A DNA stretch of 64,000 nt, taken from positions 1 to 64,000 of the forward strand of contig JAEWOI010000030.1 in the NCBI GenBank assembly GCA_023460935.1, written 5' to 3'. Each line of letters opens with the position of its first letter. Position 1 is the first letter of the stretch. This DNA is from Actinomycetes bacterium. Its GTDB lineage: Bacteria > Actinomycetota > Actinomycetes > Propionibacteriales > Propionibacteriaceae. Position numbers and translations under genes: made by a program. Below the pieces are notes generated by a model. That model was given only the letters and a program-made list of their open reading frames with translations. It searched no databases and had not been told where the DNA came from. Below are positions 35,784 to 44,119 of this stretch, in pieces.

Positions 35784-38375
35784 TCAACCGGCGGCGGCCT
35801 CCTGGCAGCGCAGGGCACGCTCGGCGTCGTCGCTGCGCTCGAGCACCTGGCGGTGCACCGAGTCGCTGAGCCGGGCCTGCCCCATCCACTCGTTCAGCCG
35901 CTGCAGCGCCGCCCGGTCCAGCAGCGGCCGCGGGAACAGCAGCCCCAGCACGTGCTGCTTGATGGCCGAACTGCGCTCGCCCCAGCCGTCCGTGCCGGCG
36001 GAGATCGCCTGCGCCACGTCGAGGTACCGCTCGAAGTAGGGCTGCAGGGCCTCGTCCTGGCCCAGCTGCCACAGGTTCAGGCAGATCTGGTAGTGGGTCT
36101 CGTTGGGTACGTCCGGGTCCTCCGTCGCCAGCCGCCAGGCCTCGGCCTTGGCCTCCGGCGAGGGCCGGGCGGCGCGGGCGCCGGCGGCCTTCTCCTGGCC
36201 CTGGGCGGTGGCGTCACGCGCCAGTTCAGCCTCGATCTCGGCCTCCCCGGCCACGCCGAGCCGGGCGAGGCTGGTCAGGATGTGCCAGCGCAGGTCGGTG
36301 TCCACGGCCAGCCCCGGCGGGGCCTCCTCGCCGGCCAGCCAGGCCCGCAACACCTCGACCACCGACTCGCTGTGCGCCGCGCCGACGAGAGCCCGGGCGA
36401 AAGCCAGCTGGTGGTCCGAGCCCGGCTCGGCCTCCTTCAGCAGCCGGGCCAGCCCCACCACGAACCGGTCGTTGAGCTCCTCGCGCGCCTCGCGGGGGGT
36501 GTAGTAGTCGATCGCGGTCCTGGCCTGTGACAGCACCGACTGCACGGCGGTCAGGTCGGTCTCCACAGCCACTCCGCTGAGGGCGAGGGTGACGTAGTCG
36601 GCAGCCGGCAGCTCGGCGTCGCGGCACATGTCCCACGCCGCACCCCAGCACAGCGCCCGCGCCAGCGCGCCGTCGAGGGTGTGGATGCCGTTCACCACCG
36701 TGGCCAGGGACTGCTCGTCCAGCCGCACCTTGGCGTAGGTGAGGTCGTCGTCGTTGAGCAGGACGAGCGCCGGCCGGCGCTGCCCGACCAGCTCGGGCAG
36801 CTCGGTGAGCTCGCCGGCGATGTCCACCTCGGCGCGGTGCACGCGCACCAGACGGCCGTCGCGGGGCTCGTACAGGCCGACGGCCAGCCGGTGGCGGCGC
36901 AGCGTTGGCCACTCGGCCGTGGCCGTCTGCCGGATCGCGAAGCGGGTGAAGTTGCCGTCCTCGTCGGTGTCGAACTCCGCCCGCAGCGTGTTCACCCCCA
37001 CCGTCTGCAGCCACTCGGCCGCGAAGTGCGACAGGTCGCGGCCGGATGCCTCGGTGAGAGCTGCGAGGAGGTCGGAGAGCTGGGTGTTGCCCCAGGCGTG
37101 CCTGGCGAAGTAGGTGCGGACGCCGGCGAGGAACGCCTCCTGGCCGACGAAGGCGACCAGCTGGCGCAGCACCGAGGCGCCCTTGGCGTAGGTGATGCCG
37201 TCGAAGTTCAGCTCGACCGCTGCCAGGTCGACCATGTCGGCCGCGACCGGGTGGGTCGAGGGCAGCTGGTCCTGCCGGTAGGCCCAGTTCTTGCGGCTGT
37301 TGGCGAAGGTGGCCCACGGGTCGTCCCCCGCGCCGGTGCGGGTGCGGATCTCGCCCTGGCAGAAGTGCGACGCCCATTCGGCGAAGGACTCGTTCAGCCA
37401 CAGGTCGTCCCACCAGGTCATGGTGACGAGGTCGCCGAACCACATGTGGGCCAGCTCGTGCAGGATCGTGTTGTCCCTGGCCTCGTAGGACGCGTTGGTC
37501 ACCCGCGAGCGGTAGAGGTACTCGTCGCGGATCGTGACGCAGCCGGCGTTCTCCATCGCCCCGGCGTTGAACTCCGGCACGAACACCTGCGCGTAGTCGC
37601 TGAACGGGTACGGCATCCCGAAGTGCTCCTCGAACACCTCGAAGCCCGCCTTGGTGGTGGCCAGGATGCGGTCGGCGTCCAGGTGCGGCACCAGCGACTG
37701 GCGGCAGGACACCGACAGCGGCACCTCCGCCGCCAGCCCCTGGTGGGTGTCGTGGACGGTGTGGAAGCGCCCGGCGATCAGCGCGGTGATGTAGGTGGAG
37801 ATCGGCGGGGTCGGGGCGAACTCCCAGCGGGCCAGGCCCTCGTCCAGCTGCGTCGGCTCGGCGGCGGGGGAGTTCGACAGCACCGTCCACTCGGCCGGGG
37901 CGATCACGGTCAGGGCGAAGGTGGCCTTGAGGTCCGGCTGCTCGAAACAGGCGTAGACGCGCCTGGCGTCGGCGGTCTCCAGCTGGGTGTAGCAGTAGAC
38001 GAGCCCGTCCACCGGGTCCACGAAGCGGTGCAGGCCCTCTCCGGTGCGGCTGTAGCGGCACAGCGCGGAGACGGTCAGTTCGTGCTCGCCGGGCTCGGCG
38101 GTGAAGCGCAGGTGGTGGTCGGCGAATGCGTCCTCGAACAGGGGCTCGCCATCGAGGGTTGCGTCGAGCACGCGTTCGGCGATCAGGTTCACCGAGCTCT
38201 CGCCGCCGGTGGTGGCGAAGCGGATGGTTGAGGTGGAAACGAAGGTGGCGGTCGGGTCGAACTCGCCTGCGTCGGGCACCCGGCCGGAGAGGTCGACGGT
38301 GACCTGGTAGCTGTGGGTGCTGATCCGGGCCGAGCGTTCCGCAGCTTCGGCGCGCGTGATGTTCGCAGGGTACAT
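35784..38375 (-). CDS. pepN: Aminopeptidase N
   Basis: An 863-residue M1 metallopeptidase that removes N-terminal residues from peptides in the cytoplasm. The exopeptidase motif GAMENAG is near 270, and the zinc motif HELAHMWFGD with the downstream Glu in WLNESFAEW near 310-335. The C-terminal 330 residues are the helical ERAP1-like domain. Length and order match the actinobacterial PepN branch. A -10-like TAGCCT lies about 60 nt upstream. It stands as its own unit. Confidence 0.95.
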   Translation of the reverse strand: MYPANITRAEAAERSARISTHSYQVTVDLSGRVPDAGEFDPTATFVSTSTIRFATTGGESSVNLIAERVLDATLDGEPLFEDAFADHHLRFTAEPGEHELTVSALCRYSRTGEGLHRFVDPVDGLVYCYTQLETADARRVYACFEQPDLKATFALTVIAPAEWTVLSNSPAAEPTQLDEGLARWEFAPTPPISTYITALIAGRFHTVHDTHQGLAAEVPLSVSCRQSLVPHLDADRILATTKAGFEVFEEHFGMPYPFSDYAQVFVPEFNAGAMENAGCVTIRDEYLYRSRVTNASYEARDNTILHELAHMWFGDLVTMTWWDDLWLNESFAEWASHFCQGEIRTRTGAGDDPWATFANSRKNWAYRQDQLPSTHPVAADMVDLAAVELNFDGITYAKGASVLRQLVAFVGQEAFLAGVRTYFARHAWGNTQLSDLLAALTEASGRDLSHFAAEWLQTVGVNTLRAEFDTDEDGNFTRFAIRQTATAEWPTLRRHRLAVGLYEPRDGRLVRVHRAEVDIAGELTELPELVGQRRPALVLLNDDDLTYAKVRLDEQSLATVVNGIHTLDGALARALCWGAAWDMCRDAELPAADYVTLALSGVAVETDLTAVQSVLSQARTAIDYYTPREAREELNDRFVVGLARLLKEAEPGSDHQLAFARALVGAAHSESVVEVLRAWLAGEEAPPGLAVDTDLRWHILTSLARLGVAGEAEIEAELARDATAQGQEKAAGARAARPSPEAKAEAWRLATEDPDVPNETHYQICLNLWQLGQDEALQPYFERYLDVAQAISAGTDGWGERSSAIKQHVLGLLFPRPLLDRAALQRLNEWMGQARLSDSVHRQVLERSDDAERALRCQEAAAG

Positions 38376-38495
38376 AGGACCTCACTGGGTGGGGTGACGG
38401 GGCGCCTGAGGACCCCCCTGGTGCTCGGAGGCTACTAGCCCGATCGGGACCGGCTCAAACCGCTGCCGCGGGCGGGGTGCCGAGGCAGCAGGATT

Positions 38496-38687
38496 TCAGC
38501 CCCGGCGGCGGGGCTGGCCCAGCCGGGCGACCGCGGCCAGCGCCGACTGCCGCGCGGCCTCCAGCTCCGCCTCACTTGGCCTGGACACCGCCCTGGCGCG
38601 AACGGCCCGGGACGCGTCCAGCAGCCCGGAGATCCCGTCCCTGCCGAAACACCGCTCCGGCTCGGGATGGCGCTCGGTCGTGGTCAT
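38496..38687 (-). CDS. Small hypothetical protein divergent from the glycosylase gene
   Basis: A 63-residue, charged, mostly helical soluble protein (FGRDGISGLLDASRAVRARAVSRPSEAELEAAR). It starts 44 nt from the Nei gene in the opposite direction. The pattern FGRDGIS...RAVRAR...SRPS looks conserved rather than random, but I cannot name a family. TACGCT ends 6 nt before the ATG, so it is probably leaderless. Confidence 0.6.
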   Translation of the reverse strand: MTTTERHPEPERCFGRDGISGLLDASRAVRARAVSRPSEAELEAARQSALAAVARLGQPRRRG

Positions 38688-38693
38688 GCTGGC

Positions 38694-38703
38694 AGCGTAG
38701 ACT
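38694..38703. promoter_or_regulatory. Overlapping divergent -10 boxes
   Basis: TACGCT on the minus strand (38694-38699), 6 nt before the small gene's ATG, overlaps TAGACT on the plus strand (38698-38703), 28 nt before the glycosylase ATG. The two promoters cannot easily be opened at once. Confidence 0.5.
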
Positions 38704-38731
38704 CCCTCACCCTGCGCAACCAGGAGAAGCC

Positions 38732-39586
38732 ATGCCCGAGGGTCACGTGATCCACCGCCTCGCAGCGGAGCTCGACCTGGCCTTCGCCGGGCGCGCCGTG
38801 CGGGTGACCAGCCCCCAGGGCCGCTTCGCCGGGGCTGCGGCCCTGCTGGACGGCACGGTGGTGCGCACGGCCGAGGCCTACGGCAAGCACCTGCTGATCG
38901 ACTTCGGGGGCGTGCCCGGGGACCCGGAGGGGTCCGGGACGGAGCCGTCGGCCGGGCCGTTCGTGCACATCCACCTGGGCCTGATCGGGAAGCTGCGCTG
39001 GGTGCGGCCGGGGCCGGTCACCGGCGCGGACACGCTGCGGCTGCGGATCGAGACCGAAGCGCACGCCGCCGAGCTGCGGGGCCCGCAGACTTGTGCGCTG
39101 ATCGGGCCGGCGGAGAAGGCGGCGGTGCTGGCCGGGCTGGGCCCCGACCCGCTGCGCGCGGACGCCGACCCAGACCGCGGCTGGCAGCGCGTGCGGCGCT
39201 CCGGGCGCAGCATCGCGTCGCTGCTGATGGACCAGAGGGTGGCCGCAGGGGTCGGCAACATCTACCGTGCCGAGGTGCTCTACCGCCAGCGGATCCACCC
39301 GGACACCCCGGGCAACCGGCTCTCGCCGCGCGCCTGGCGCCGGATCTGGGCCGACCTGGTGGAGCTGATGCCGCAGGGCGTGCGGCACGGCCGGATCGAC
39401 ACGGTGCGCCCTGAGCACTCGCCGGAGGCGACCGGACGGGACCCCCGCGTCGACCGCCACGGCGGTGAGGTGTACGTCTACCGCAGGGCCGGGCAGCCGT
39501 GCCTGGTGTGCGGGCGCGAGGTCAGCGTGCGGGAGTTCGAGGGCCGGAACCTCTACTGGTGCGGGAAATGCCAGCGCCGGCGGTGA
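38732..39586 (+). CDS. nei: Endonuclease VIII-type DNA glycosylase
   Basis: A 284-residue Fpg/Nei enzyme that removes oxidised bases and nicks the DNA. After Met removal the N-terminus is Pro-Glu-Gly-His, the Nei form (Fpg has PELPE). Also seen: HIHLGLIGKLRW, the helix-two-turn-helix with VGNIYRAEVLY, and a C-terminal zinc finger with four cysteines (CLVCGREVSVREF, CGKC). CAGGAGAAG precedes the ATG. Best match is the mycobacterial Nei2-like group. Its stop shares a base with the next gene's start. Confidence 0.92.
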   Translation: MPEGHVIHRLAAELDLAFAGRAVRVTSPQGRFAGAAALLDGTVVRTAEAYGKHLLIDFGGVPGDPEGSGTEPSAGPFVHIHLGLIGKLRWVRPGPVTGADTLRLRIETEAHAAELRGPQTCALIGPAEKAAVLAGLGPDPLRADADPDRGWQRVRRSGRSIASLLMDQRVAAGVGNIYRAEVLYRQRIHPDTPGNRLSPRAWRRIWADLVELMPQGVRHGRIDTVRPEHSPEATGRDPRVDRHGGEVYVYRRAGQPCLVCGREVSVREFEGRNLYWCGKCQRRR

Positions 39587-41010
39587 TGCCCTGGGGCGAG
39601 GCCAGGGTGCAGGTGGCTGCGGACGGCACCGCGGCCAGGCTGCTGCGCGGCGATGAGCTCGTGGTGGAGCTGGCGTGGGCGGGCGTGACGGGGTCGCCGG
39701 CCGAGCTGGAGGCCCCGGACGAGGTGGAGCACTCGCTGGCCACGCCCGAGGGCAGGGTGTTGCAGCGCCACACCGTGGACGGCGGCTGGCGCAGCCGCTG
39801 GGTGCTCGTGCGGGACGCCAGCCGGCCCGCGGCTGTGGAGGACCGGCTGCGGGTGCGGCCGGGGCCGGAGTACAGCCTGTGGAGCTGGGGTTCGGGGGTG
39901 TCGGCGCTGCTGGCGGTGAGCCCCGCGCACGCTGCCGGCCCCGTGCTGGGGATCCGGCTGGAGCAGGGCTACCTGGAGGAGTTCGGGTGGCCTGCCTCGG
40001 CAGCGGCCGGGGTGGACTACGTCGTTTCGCCCAGCGGCGGGGAGCTGTCGCCGGGCCAGCGGCAGGTGACCGCGCTGCGGGCCGAGTGGTACGCGGCGCT
40101 GGATGAGTTGTCGTCGCGGCTGCCGCCGTGGCTGAACGACACCCAGCTGGACGTGGACGAGCCGTGGTGGGGCGAGCTGGCCGACTACGGGCTGAGCGGC
40201 CCGGACGGTGTGGAGGTGGACTACTCCGAGGGACTGGTGACCGTCTCGGGGCCTCCCGGGCGGCAGGTGATCGACGTCCAGACGCCGCGGGGACTCACCC
40301 GGGTGCCGCTGGAGTGGGTGCCGGGGGTGGAGCCGGTGCTGCACGGCGTGGCGTCGGCTGCGATCAGCCGGCGCCGGCTGAGCGTGCCGGAGGCGCTGTG
40401 CGTGCAGTTCGCCGCCGACCGGCGGGCACTGTGGCTCGACCCGGCCGCGCAGGACCTGCTCGACCGGGTGGACTGGGCGGAGGGGGGCTCGGTGCTCGGC
40501 CCGGCGTTCGGGCTGGCCAGGGGCCGCAGCCTGGGCGAGGCCGCGCTGGTCTCGGAGGCGCTGCGCGAGTTGGGCCGCCTGCCGGCCGGAATCGGCTTCG
40601 GCCGGGTGACGATGGCCGGCTGGCTCGCCTCGCTCGCGGTCGGGCTGGACGCGCAGAGCCGCTGCCACGACCTGCTCGGCCGCGCAGCAGTGGGCCGGAC
40701 CGCTGCGCTGGAGAGCTCGCTGCTGCACTACCGCAGCCAGGAGTCGGCCAGCGGTGAGCTGGCCGGTGTGGCGAACCGGCTCGGCGGGCTGCTGCCGGGC
40801 CGGGCGCCGCTGCTGGGCTGGGTGGAGCAGGCGCAACTGCTGGGAGTGCTGGAGCTCTGCCCGCCCGAATGGGGCCACGCCGGACACCACGCGCAGGTGG
40901 CGGAGAAGGCCAGGGGGCAGGTGCTCTGCGCCTACGCCGATGGCCGGATCACCGACGCCGAGCCCCTGGCCTGGCTCCTGCTCAACGCCGGCCTCGGCAC
41001 AGCCGGCTGA
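39586..41010 (+). CDS. Hypothetical protein coupled to nei
   Basis: A 474-residue soluble protein I do not recognise. The N-terminal half is beta-rich (ARVQVAADGTAARLL; RSRWVLVRDASRPAAV; SLWSWGSGVSALLAVSP; LGIRLEQGYLEEFGWP), the second half more helical. No membrane helix or signal peptide. The ATG at 39586 overlaps the nei stop as TGATG; an in-frame ATG at 39568 and GTG at 39583 are alternatives. Coupling to nei may reflect packing only. It is followed by a repeat array. Confidence 0.65.
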   Translation: MPWGEARVQVAADGTAARLLRGDELVVELAWAGVTGSPAELEAPDEVEHSLATPEGRVLQRHTVDGGWRSRWVLVRDASRPAAVEDRLRVRPGPEYSLWSWGSGVSALLAVSPAHAAGPVLGIRLEQGYLEEFGWPASAAAGVDYVVSPSGGELSPGQRQVTALRAEWYAALDELSSRLPPWLNDTQLDVDEPWWGELADYGLSGPDGVEVDYSEGLVTVSGPPGRQVIDVQTPRGLTRVPLEWVPGVEPVLHGVASAAISRRRLSVPEALCVQFAADRRALWLDPAAQDLLDRVDWAEGGSVLGPAFGLARGRSLGEAALVSEALRELGRLPAGIGFGRVTMAGWLASLAVGLDAQSRCHDLLGRAAVGRTAALESSLLHYRSQESASGELAGVANRLGGLLPGRAPLLGWVEQAQLLGVLELCPPEWGHAGHHAQVAEKARGQVLCAYADGRITDAEPLAWLLLNAGLGTAG

Positions 41011-41032
41011 CGCCCTTGCCTAGCGCCGGGCC

Positions 41033-41191
41033 GTTGGTTGAGCTTGTCGAAACCAACGCCCGCGCTGGTTGAGCTTGTCGAAACCAACCCACCCGGACCG
41101 TTGGTTGAGCCTGTCGAAACCAACCCGTTCGCTGGTTGAGCCTGTCGAAACCAATGCCCTTGGCCCGTTGGTTGAGCCTGTCGAAACCAAC
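41033..41191. repeat. Five-copy hairpin repeat array
   Basis: Five copies of TGGTTGAGCYTGTCGAAACC at about 41033, 41064, 41100, 41131 and 41167, so the period is 31-36 nt. Each can form a short hairpin (TTGGTT/AACCAA). Copies 1 and 2 have GAGCTTG, copies 3-5 GAGCCTG. Copies 1, 3 and 5 have longer arms (GTTGGTT/AACCAAC). Similar single elements are common in actinomycete genomes in my recollection. The array lies just after the nei-coupled gene. Confidence 0.92.
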
Positions 41192-41517
41192 GCACTGACA
41201 TGCCGATGTGCGGTCGCATCCTTCGGCGTATTCCAGCGGCCGGGTTCCGGATCGGACACACTCAGCGCAGGGCGGCGACTGTCCGCCCGTTCTGCAGCAG
41301 AGGTGAGGCATGGAGCGCATTGACGGAGTGCTCGACGGAATCGGCGAGCGGGCCCGGTCCCAGCGCCGCGATGTGCATACTTCAACGCCCCGTGCAGAAC
41401 GTCGCTGAAGAGTGGCCCTTCCGGCCACGGGTTCCGGCCAGCGCGGCGCTGCGGCTCAGATCTGGCCGTGACCCACCGTCCCGTGAGGCAGTCACGGTTC
41501 TGGTGGCCCGAACTCGG
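41192..41517. other. Non-coding stretch after the array
   Basis: No convincing gene on either strand; the reading frames here are short and lack start signals or protein-like composition. No hairpin or promoter worth naming. Confidence 0.5.
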
Positions 41518-41970
41518 CTAGGCAGTTCTGGTCGACTCCTCCCAGCGCTTCAGCGAACGGGCCAGTTCGGCGCTGTCTAAGTCGGCCTCCGCATGGAGAC
41601 CCCAGGCCGGGCTGGAGCTTGTCAGGGTCAGGCGGGCTGCCGCTGGCGGCGGGAACTCGACGTTCAACCTTGCTACCATTTTGCCTTCGCCTTCGCCGGC
41701 TGAGGACCCGCTTGCTGCCAAAGTAATCGGCACCGGACGGCCGTCGGCGAGGAGTTCGAGTTGCAGCGATGACTCCGGGGAATCCTGGCCCCACCACATG
41801 ATCTCGTCGCTCATCCGCGACAGCACGGCTGGATCTTGCGATGAGGCGATGACGAACAGCTCGAAGCCGCACACGTCGCCGGACACGAAACCTCTCGACA
41901 GCCAGACCGTCAGACCCGGCCGGCTTTCCAGGACAGCGTCGAAGGCGATGGTCGATACGGTGATGGTCAT
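41518..41970 (-). CDS. Hypothetical protein
   Basis: A 150-residue protein without signal peptide or membrane helix. The predicted pattern is mainly beta (TVSTIAFDAVLESRPGLTVWLSRGF; FELFVIASS; LQLELLADGRPVPITL; MVARLNVEFPPPAAARLTL) with a short helical end (SAELARSLKRWEE). It could be a small immunity-like or tail-like protein, but nothing in the sequence proves this. It begins 8 nt after the stop of the secreted protein gene, so the two probably share a transcript. Confidence 0.6.
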   Translation of the reverse strand: MTITVSTIAFDAVLESRPGLTVWLSRGFVSGDVCGFELFVIASSQDPAVLSRMSDEIMWWGQDSPESSLQLELLADGRPVPITLAASGSSAGEGEGKMVARLNVEFPPPAAARLTLTSSSPAWGLHAEADLDSAELARSLKRWEESTRTA

Positions 41971-41978
41971 GGTTCAGG

Positions 41979-42740
41979 CTAATAGATGTACTTGCAGCGA
42001 CGGTCAGTGCCGGTTCGGCCAAGGCAGTCTGCCGTCTTCTTGCCGGTCTGGATCGTGTTCGCGACGGTGGTTTGGGTGATTCCGACCGCTACCGTCAGGC
42101 GCTTGCCGGCCCGGTTGCCGTAGTTGGACAGGGTCTGGCGCACCGTGAGGAGGTTGTCGATCCGGTCCGCGTTGCCGCAGATGGCCCCGGAACAGATTGC
42201 GATGTAGTTCCAGCGGCGGGTCTTGAAGTTGGCCGACTTGGGGGAGTGGAGCACTGTCGTGTTGATCATCGAGCTGATGGTTCCCGGATTCACAGTCGTG
42301 GTGGCCACCACCCGGTCGGTGACGGTGCAGGTGCTGCTGCAGTAGGCGCCCTCGATCACATGCTTCATCTGCGACCAGAAATACTGATCGCTCGACTTGT
42401 AGCCAGAGACCGACCATGTGTTGGGGTCGCTCCAGACGAACCCGTCGGAGGCCATCGGTGTCACTGCCCCCTCGGAGGAAACGCTGACCTTGGCGGGCTC
42501 CCCGTTGGAACGGGCGTCCCAGGTGTCCTTCACTTTGGCCGCGTCCTCGGCCGAAGGCTCTGAGGATGCAGCGAGACTGAGGATCGCTTCTCCCCATGTC
42601 TGGTCGTCGGCCCTGGCGACGAAGACGGGGGCCGGATCACCGCTCTTGGCGGGTGCGGCTTGCGCGGGGGAAAGGCTTGATGCGATGAAGGCCATGCTGA
42701 CCATGAATGCAGCTGCGATGGCGGTTCTCGTGCGAATCAT
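41979..42740 (-). CDS. Secreted protein with six cysteines
   Basis: A 253-residue exported protein. The signal peptide is MIRTRTAIAAAFMVSMAFIA..., with a likely cut after AQA near residue 30. The mature part has six cysteines in three close pairs (YCSSTC; CSGAIC; DCLGRTGTDRRC), suggesting disulfides outside the cell. Thr/Ser/Asn-rich beta-like segments fill the middle. AGGAGGG lies 8 nt before the ATG, which settles the start. I know no family. The hypothetical at 41518-41970 follows at once. Confidence 0.7.
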   Translation of the reverse strand: MIRTRTAIAAAFMVSMAFIASSLSPAQAAPAKSGDPAPVFVARADDQTWGEAILSLAASSEPSAEDAAKVKDTWDARSNGEPAKVSVSSEGAVTPMASDGFVWSDPNTWSVSGYKSSDQYFWSQMKHVIEGAYCSSTCTVTDRVVATTTVNPGTISSMINTTVLHSPKSANFKTRRWNYIAICSGAICGNADRIDNLLTVRQTLSNYGNRAGKRLTVAVGITQTTVANTIQTGKKTADCLGRTGTDRRCKYIY

Positions 42741-42853
42741 CTTTGACCCTCCTGGGGTGAGGAAGTGTGATCCGTTCACCCTAGGACGATCAGCGCGCCG
42801 ATACCTGAGTTTCGCGAAGTTCATACGGCCCCGCCTGAGGCTTGGCAAGCCGG

Positions 42854-43210
42854 TCAGTACGGCCGGTGGGTTGATATTGCCGACGCGATCAGTCTCGCGG
42901 GCTCAGCCGTGGACTGGGGAACGCGGCCGCGATTCCTTGGGTTCGAGTCCTGCTTCCGAATCACATTATCAATCGTCTCGACAGCCTGATTGAGCGGCTG
43001 GCCTTTAGCTCGATCCATCCCAGTGTTCAAGACCTTGCCGCACACATCGGCAAGTGGGCCGAGCGCAGGACACCGGCCATCGTTGGTCGCAGTAGGCGTC
43101 GACTCCGCCGGCAATGGCCGCGGCCCGGCGCAACCTGCGCTCACGGCGAGGAGGCACGCCAGGGCCACCGTCACCAGGATTCCGGTCAAGGGCTTCGGAG
43201 TTCTACTCAT
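42854..43210 (-). CDS. Small lipoprotein
   Basis: A 118-residue lipoprotein. The signal PLTGILVTVALACLLAVSAGC ends in the lipobox SAGC (Cys near 27). Two further cysteines (RCPALGPLADVCG) may pair. The rest is polar and Arg-rich. It lies upstream of the secreted-protein gene on the same strand, 113 nt away. The start is uncertain: an upstream in-frame ATG and GTG exist, but the chosen ATG gives a normal-length signal. Family unknown. Confidence 0.6.
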   Translation of the reverse strand: MSRTPKPLTGILVTVALACLLAVSAGCAGPRPLPAESTPTATNDGRCPALGPLADVCGKVLNTGMDRAKGQPLNQAVETIDNVIRKQDSNPRNRGRVPQSTAEPARLIASAISTHRPY

Positions 43211-43453
43211 CGACCGTGTCTCCATGTCCCCGTGGCGAGGGGTTGATCGCGAAGTCCGCGACACCTCACACCACGTTCGAGGTGCCGGAATCGTTGCGGG
43301 TCTATCGGTTAGGACTACGCAGGCGGAGACGATGCCGACTCACTCTCATGCCGCGCTGTGCGCGGACGCTACCCTGCCGGTCGGCCGCGCAGTCGATTGC
43401 CGCATGGTGTGCGACCCTTCAGAATGAGCCACGCCAAGGCGTGAGGCGGCAGG

Positions 43454-43981
43454 ATGCTGGGTGTGGAAGAATTTGACGACCCGGACGATCTTCGCGAGAA
43501 GTATGTGATCCCGTTCTACCTAGATCTCATGGATCACAACGCCCTGAACGCCGAGCCCGAACTCCTGCTCGCTGTTCAGGAGCGAGCTAAGGAGCTATCA
43601 ATCAAGGACGTCGAGCGCCTGTTACTCGCTTCTTGGCGGCCCAGGGTGATGGGTGCCTGGTACTTCATTGCAGACCCGCAGGCCCAGTTGGTCGACGCGG
43701 TCCGCTACTCCTTGAGGAGTTCGCAGGGCCGCCTCACTGCTCCTCCTCTGATGGCGGCAATCGCCTGCTGCGACGGCGAGGAGGGCCTTGCAGCGATAGC
43801 TGACTATGAGGGCGTGGACGTCGACAATCAGTGGGGCGCTGATGGCGCGGCTCGAGCCGCCGCTCAGGTTCTTAGTCGTCGGCTGGGAGTCGACAGCCCG
43901 CTCCCGCCCAGCTCCCGCGAGGATCTGTGGGCCATGGAAGGCTTACTGGCGATCGCGCAGCGACTTCAGCATCACCGCTAG
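43454..43981 (+). CDS. DUF6000-like hypothetical protein
   Basis: A 175-residue soluble, helical protein. The run DDLREKYVIPFYLDLM, the WRPRVMGAWYFIADP segment and the later GLAAIADYEG part resemble what I recall of DUF6000 proteins, which often sit in variable regions and have no known function. I hold this family call only loosely. Codon use is less GC-rich than in core genes here. It lies 138 nt before the DUF2510 gene on the same strand. Confidence 0.6.
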   Translation: MLGVEEFDDPDDLREKYVIPFYLDLMDHNALNAEPELLLAVQERAKELSIKDVERLLLASWRPRVMGAWYFIADPQAQLVDAVRYSLRSSQGRLTAPPLMAAIACCDGEEGLAAIADYEGVDVDNQWGADGAARAAAQVLSRRLGVDSPLPPSSREDLWAMEGLLAIAQRLQHHR

Positions 43982-44119
43982 CGCACAATCCAGCTCTTGG
44001 CCGCCTGGCGGGGTCCAGAGCGTGGTCTCTGCGTGGGATACCTCGACGGGGGTAGTGTTCTCGCGATCGTCCACTGGTACGGCGATGTTCCGATGGTCGG
44101 TCGACAAAGGGGACGTGCT

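Noticed and set aside
41033..41191. CRISPR array
   Set aside because: Repeats of about 20 nt are regularly spaced, but the gaps are only 10-15 nt and partly alike, each unit is itself a hairpin, and no cas gene is near.
42940..42952. Attachment-site copy of the tRNA-Pro T arm
   Set aside because: GGTTCGAGTCCTG matches the tRNA T arm over 13 nt, but it lies in inverted orientation, covers no acceptor stem and sits inside the lipoprotein gene; integration would give a direct repeat reaching the tRNA 3' end.
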